NCBI RefSeq assembly: GCF_000745215.1
Contig: NZ_JQNK01000009.1
Span: 2,294,001 to 2,358,000, forward strand
Length of the DNA: 64,000 nucleotides
Direction: 5' to 3'
Source of the DNA: Methylosinus sp. PW1
Lineage (GTDB): Bacteria > Pseudomonadota > Alphaproteobacteria > Rhizobiales > Beijerinckiaceae
Part shown: piece after piece, positions 61,579 through 64,000 of the stretch
Layout of the letters: each line of letters starts with the position of its first letter
Position numbering within the stretch: the stretch's first letter is position 1
Translations under genes and position numbers: made by a program
The notes under the pieces: model-generated
Databases searched by the model: none
What the model was told of the DNA's origin: nothing
The model's input: the letters and a program-made list of their open reading frames with translations, nothing else

Positions 61579-62415
61579 ATGGACGATATCGGTCTCGAAA
61601 GAGGAATGCGCGATAGAAGAGCCATTCGGCATTACAGCGAGGCGCCGGTCGATGACGCATTGCTCGCGGAAATATTCGAGCTCGCGTCATGGGCTCCGTC
61701 GCCGGGCAACACGCAAGCCTGGAAGGTGATCGCGCTCGGCCAGGAGGCCTCGAAGGATGTGATCGCGCGCTTCGAGCTCGCGGGATGGGAGTCGGTCTTT
61801 CCTGTGCTCGAGCAGGTGTTGCGCAATGGCGGCGCGGCGCCTCCTTCCAATGACGATCGCGGGCCGGCGACGGCGGACGAATGGCGGCGTTATGTGACCG
61901 GCATGTATCGGCGCTTTTTCGAGGTCAAAGGCGCGCCGCGGCTACTGCTCGTCTATCGCACCGCGGATCGACGCAGATATGCCGATCTCGTGCGCTTGTC
62001 GCTCACCGCGTTGCTGCGGCGCGCGGCGGGCGAGCCGGGCCTTCTGCAAGGGCTGCGCTGCTTTTTCACATCGCTGCGCAATGTGCCTGTGCTGGTGCGC
62101 GTCAATGCGTTGACGCGCACTTTCGGATTGGCCAATTTCACTTATGCGGTGACGCTCGCCGCGCAGTCGCGTGGCCTCGCCACCTGCATCCAATCCAATT
62201 ATCTCAATGTGCAGCGCGATCTTCGACGCTATCTCGGCCTCGGCGCGGAGATCGACATCGTCGCTTCCATATTGATCGGCTATGAGGCCGATGACGCGCT
62301 GCCGGCGCCGGAGATGTTCCGAACGCGCAAGCCCGTCGCGGTCGATTGGATCGAGACGACGCCCGGAAACGTCGCAGCACGTCGCGACGAGCGGGTTTTC
62401 GAAGCGGCCCAGTGA
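61579..62415 (+). CDS. nitroreductase family flavoprotein
   Basis: A 278-residue FMN protein. The N-terminal RRAIRHYSEAPVDDALLAEIFELASWAPSPGNTQAW (in parts) is the family signature for FMN binding, and the later CIQSNYLNVQRDLRRYLGL with GYEADDALPAPE closes the fold. An inserted segment of about 60 residues (about 105-165) is longer than in classical NfsB-type enzymes. It uses NAD(P)H to reduce nitro or quinone groups, or may carry out a related dehydrogenation. It starts 50 bp after the crotonase stop and is likely co-transcribed. Its role in a polysaccharide region is unknown. Confidence 0.85.
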   Translation: MDDIGLERGMRDRRAIRHYSEAPVDDALLAEIFELASWAPSPGNTQAWKVIALGQEASKDVIARFELAGWESVFPVLEQVLRNGGAAPPSNDDRGPATADEWRRYVTGMYRRFFEVKGAPRLLLVYRTADRRRYADLVRLSLTALLRRAAGEPGLLQGLRCFFTSLRNVPVLVRVNALTRTFGLANFTYAVTLAAQSRGLATCIQSNYLNVQRDLRRYLGLGAEIDIVASILIGYEADDALPAPEMFRTRKPVAVDWIETTPGNVAARRDERVFEAAQ

Positions 62416-62426
62416 GCGCGGGCGGC

Positions 62427-63251
62427 TCAGCCGCCCTTGCGCATCAGCATTCCCTTGGCGGGATCATAGGCGATGAGCGCGCCGGCGGAGAAGAAGGTCG
62501 TGTAGCCGGCGACGGCGGCGAGCGAGTCCCAGGAGATTTTCTCATAAAAGGCGAAGCGGATCAGCTCCACCGCATGGGTGAAAGGATTGACGAGGCAAAT
62601 CCAATAGAGCACGGGGCTCGACTCCTGCACGCGCCACAGCGGATAGAGCGCGGAAGAGGCGAAGAACATCGGGAAGATGACGAAATTCATCACGCCCGCG
62701 AAATTCTCGAGCTGCTTGATCGCGGAGGAGAGCAGCATGCCGAGCGCGCCGAACATCAGTCCCGCGAGCACGAGGGCGGGCAGCACGGTGAGATAGCCGA
62801 GCGGCGTCGGCGGCTCGATCTCCCAGAAATAGGCGATGAAGAGATAGGCGTAGACTTGCAATATCGACACGGCGACGCCGGCGAGAAGCTTGGCGCCGAG
62901 CAGATACCATCGCGGAAAAGGCGAGACCAGTAGCGTGCGCATATTGCCCATCTCGCGGTCATAGACCATTGAGAGTGAGGACTGCATGCCGTTGAATAGC
63001 TGGATCATCGCCATCAATCCCGGCGTGATATAGACCTCATAGAGGACATAGGTTTCATAGGGCGGGATGATGGAGACGCCGAGCACTTGGCGAAAGCCGG
63101 CGGCGAAGATGAGCAGCCAGACGAGCGGCCGCACCAGCGCGGAGACGAAGCGCTCGCGCTGATGTAGGAAACGCAAAGCTTCGCGCCAGATCACGCCGGC
63201 GAGGCAGATGGCGTATTGGCGCGCGGTGAAGCCGCTTGTTTCGCGCATCAT
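62427..63251 (-). CDS. ABC-2 type transporter permease (PQQ alcohol dehydrogenase-associated, PedC-like)
   Basis: A 274-residue permease with six helices. It fits the ABC-2 export family (FNGMQSSLSMVYDREMGNMRTLLVSP, PMFFASSALYPLWRVQE, VNPFTHAVELIRFA, in parts) and in detail the subgroup found with PQQ-dependent alcohol dehydrogenase clusters (TIGR03861-type, from memory). It should work with the ATPase encoded just upstream at 63343-64000. The start may be at either of two adjoining ATG codons. It is convergent with the nitroreductase gene, 11 bp apart. The exported substrate is unknown. Confidence 0.88.
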   Translation of the reverse strand: MMRETSGFTARQYAICLAGVIWREALRFLHQRERFVSALVRPLVWLLIFAAGFRQVLGVSIIPPYETYVLYEVYITPGLMAMIQLFNGMQSSLSMVYDREMGNMRTLLVSPFPRWYLLGAKLLAGVAVSILQVYAYLFIAYFWEIEPPTPLGYLTVLPALVLAGLMFGALGMLLSSAIKQLENFAGVMNFVIFPMFFASSALYPLWRVQESSPVLYWICLVNPFTHAVELIRFAFYEKISWDSLAAVAGYTTFFSAGALIAYDPAKGMLMRKGG

Positions 63252-63269
63252 AGAAATTCCATTCTGAGA

Positions 63270-63327
63270 GCGAGCCTGAAGGCTCGCGGTCCATGGCGTG
63301 AGGCGGACCGCGAGCCTTCAGGCTCGC
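63270..63327. repeat. compound palindromic element, copy 2 (family C)
   Basis: Arms at 63270-63292 and 63305-63327, identical to the copy at 51486-51543, with a 12-bp loop of different sequence. Each arm carries the inner palindrome gcgagcc-tgaa-ggctcgc. It lies in the 91-bp space between the ATPase stop and the permease start of an ABC operon. Confidence 0.8.
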
Positions 63328-63342
63328 ATCGCAAGGGCCGCA

Positions 63343-64000
63343 TCACGCCGCGTCCCGCGCCTTCGCGCCGGTCAGGCGCTCGAAGGCGGCGCCGATGTTG
63401 TCGGTTTTTGTCGCCGCCATGATATTGGCCGATGTGTCGGCGGCCAGCACCTTGCCCTGATGCAGCACGACGACATCGTCGCTCGGCGTCACCTCGTCGA
63501 TGAGATGCGTGGTCCACAGCACGGCGAGCTTGCGCTCGGAGACGAGCGCGCGCACTTGCGCGAGAATATCGGCGCGCGCCTTTATGTCGAGGCCGACGGT
63601 CGGCTCGTCGAGCAGCAGCAGGCGCGGCTCGTGCAGCAGCGCGCGCAATATTTCGACGCGGCGCATTTGGCCGCCAGAGAGATCGCGCGCCTTGTCCTTG
63701 GCGCGATCGGCGAGGCCGGCGCGCTCCAGCAGCGCGGCGCCGCGTCGCTTCGCCTCGCCGGCTCCTATGCCGTGCAGCGCGGCGTGATAGATGAAATTCT
63801 GCATCACGCTCAATTCGAGATCGAGCGTGCGCGCCTGGAAGACGACGCCGAGCCGGCGCAGCGCCGCGCCGCTCTCGCGCGCGACGTCATGGCCGAAGAT
63901 CGCGATCTTTCCCTCGCGCGCGGCGTAGAGACGCGTGATGAGCGAGAAGAGCGTGCTCTTGCCGGCGCCATTGAGGCCGAGCAGCACGGTGAAGCTTCCC
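63343..64000 (-). CDS. ABC-2 transporter ATP-binding protein (5' end outside window)
   Basis: About 219 residues are visible; the gene continues beyond the window edge, so its N-terminus is missing. Walker A is GLNGAGKST, the signature is LSGGQMRRVE, Walker B LLLLDEPTVGLD, and the H-loop His is in WTTHLIDEV. SLITRLYAAREG and LGVVFQARTLDLELSV match the ATPase subunit of the PQQ-dependent alcohol dehydrogenase ABC system (TIGR03864-type, from memory). With the PedC-like permease it forms an exporter. In methylotrophs such pairs accompany methanol dehydrogenase-type enzymes. Confidence 0.9.
   Translation of the reverse strand, partial: GSFTVLLGLNGAGKSTLFSLITRLYAAREGKIAIFGHDVARESGAALRRLGVVFQARTLDLELSVMQNFIYHAALHGIGAGEAKRRGAALLERAGLADRAKDKARDLSGGQMRRVEILRALLHEPRLLLLDEPTVGLDIKARADILAQVRALVSERKLAVLWTTHLIDEVTPSDDVVVLHQGKVLAADTSANIMAATKTDNIGAAFERLTGAKARDAA

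Overview
The window is a high-GC (roughly two-thirds G+C by eye) chromosomal stretch from an alphaproteobacterium of the Hyphomicrobiales. A methylotroph of the Methylosinus/Methylocystis type is the best guess. The reasons are an NAD-type formate dehydrogenase alpha subunit that closely resembles, from memory, the tungsten enzyme Fdh1A of Methylobacterium; an ABC exporter of the kind found with PQQ-dependent alcohol dehydrogenases; a cyclopropane synthase next to a desaturase; the paired M16 peptidases next to lspA; and many short palindromic repeats in the gaps. The genus is an inference.

Layout. 1-3.7 kb: thiE, a Sel1-repeat protein and an esterase in one operon, then an orphan KdpE-like regulator and two sister small membrane proteins. 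3.8-6 kb: a MITE-like repeat and a 491-bp tandem duplication that copied the 3' end of a DegP/DegQ protease gene. 6-9.8 kb: the alpha ribosomal operon rpsM-rpsK-rpoA-rplQ, running on into two small enzyme or membrane genes. 9.9-13.2 kb: a full cytochrome bd operon (cydP-like, cydA, cydB and a 33-aa cydX). 13.5-27 kb: tRNA-Asp, lipid genes (desaturase, cfa, patatin/cNMP phospholipase), hydrolases, a FIST protein, a Crp/Fnr regulator divergent from a membrane cyclase that also carries a 2Fe-2S domain, and a nucleoside transporter. 27-31 kb: a response regulator whose coupled kinase gene is dead, a second, degenerate kinase, and an AT-rich gap with two intrinsic terminators (candidate small RNA). 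31-44 kb: cell-envelope housekeeping (M16 pair, lspA, tldE, tldD, tamB, tamA).

44-54.6 kb is the most interesting part. A TonB-dependent receptor and a five-gene operon (binding protein, FecCD-type permease, ATPase and two overlapping proteins resembling the catalytic half of the tRNA-modifying enzyme TiaS) face away from a formate dehydrogenase gene. The three promoters of this region share an 18-bp motif, TAYRTAA-N6-TACAT, placed at or just after the likely -10 box. I read this as a co-regulated metal (tungsten or molybdenum) acquisition and use module. The two TiaS-like proteins are the undescribed component.

55-62.4 kb: an exopolysaccharide cluster (initiating sugar transferase with a frameshift in a run of eight T, Wza, Wzc, a J-domain membrane protein, a crotonase, a nitroreductase). 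62.4-64 kb: an ABC-2 exporter cut by the window edge. No rRNA, prophage, transposase gene or CRISPR array was seen. All calls come from reading the sequence and from family memory; no database search was run.
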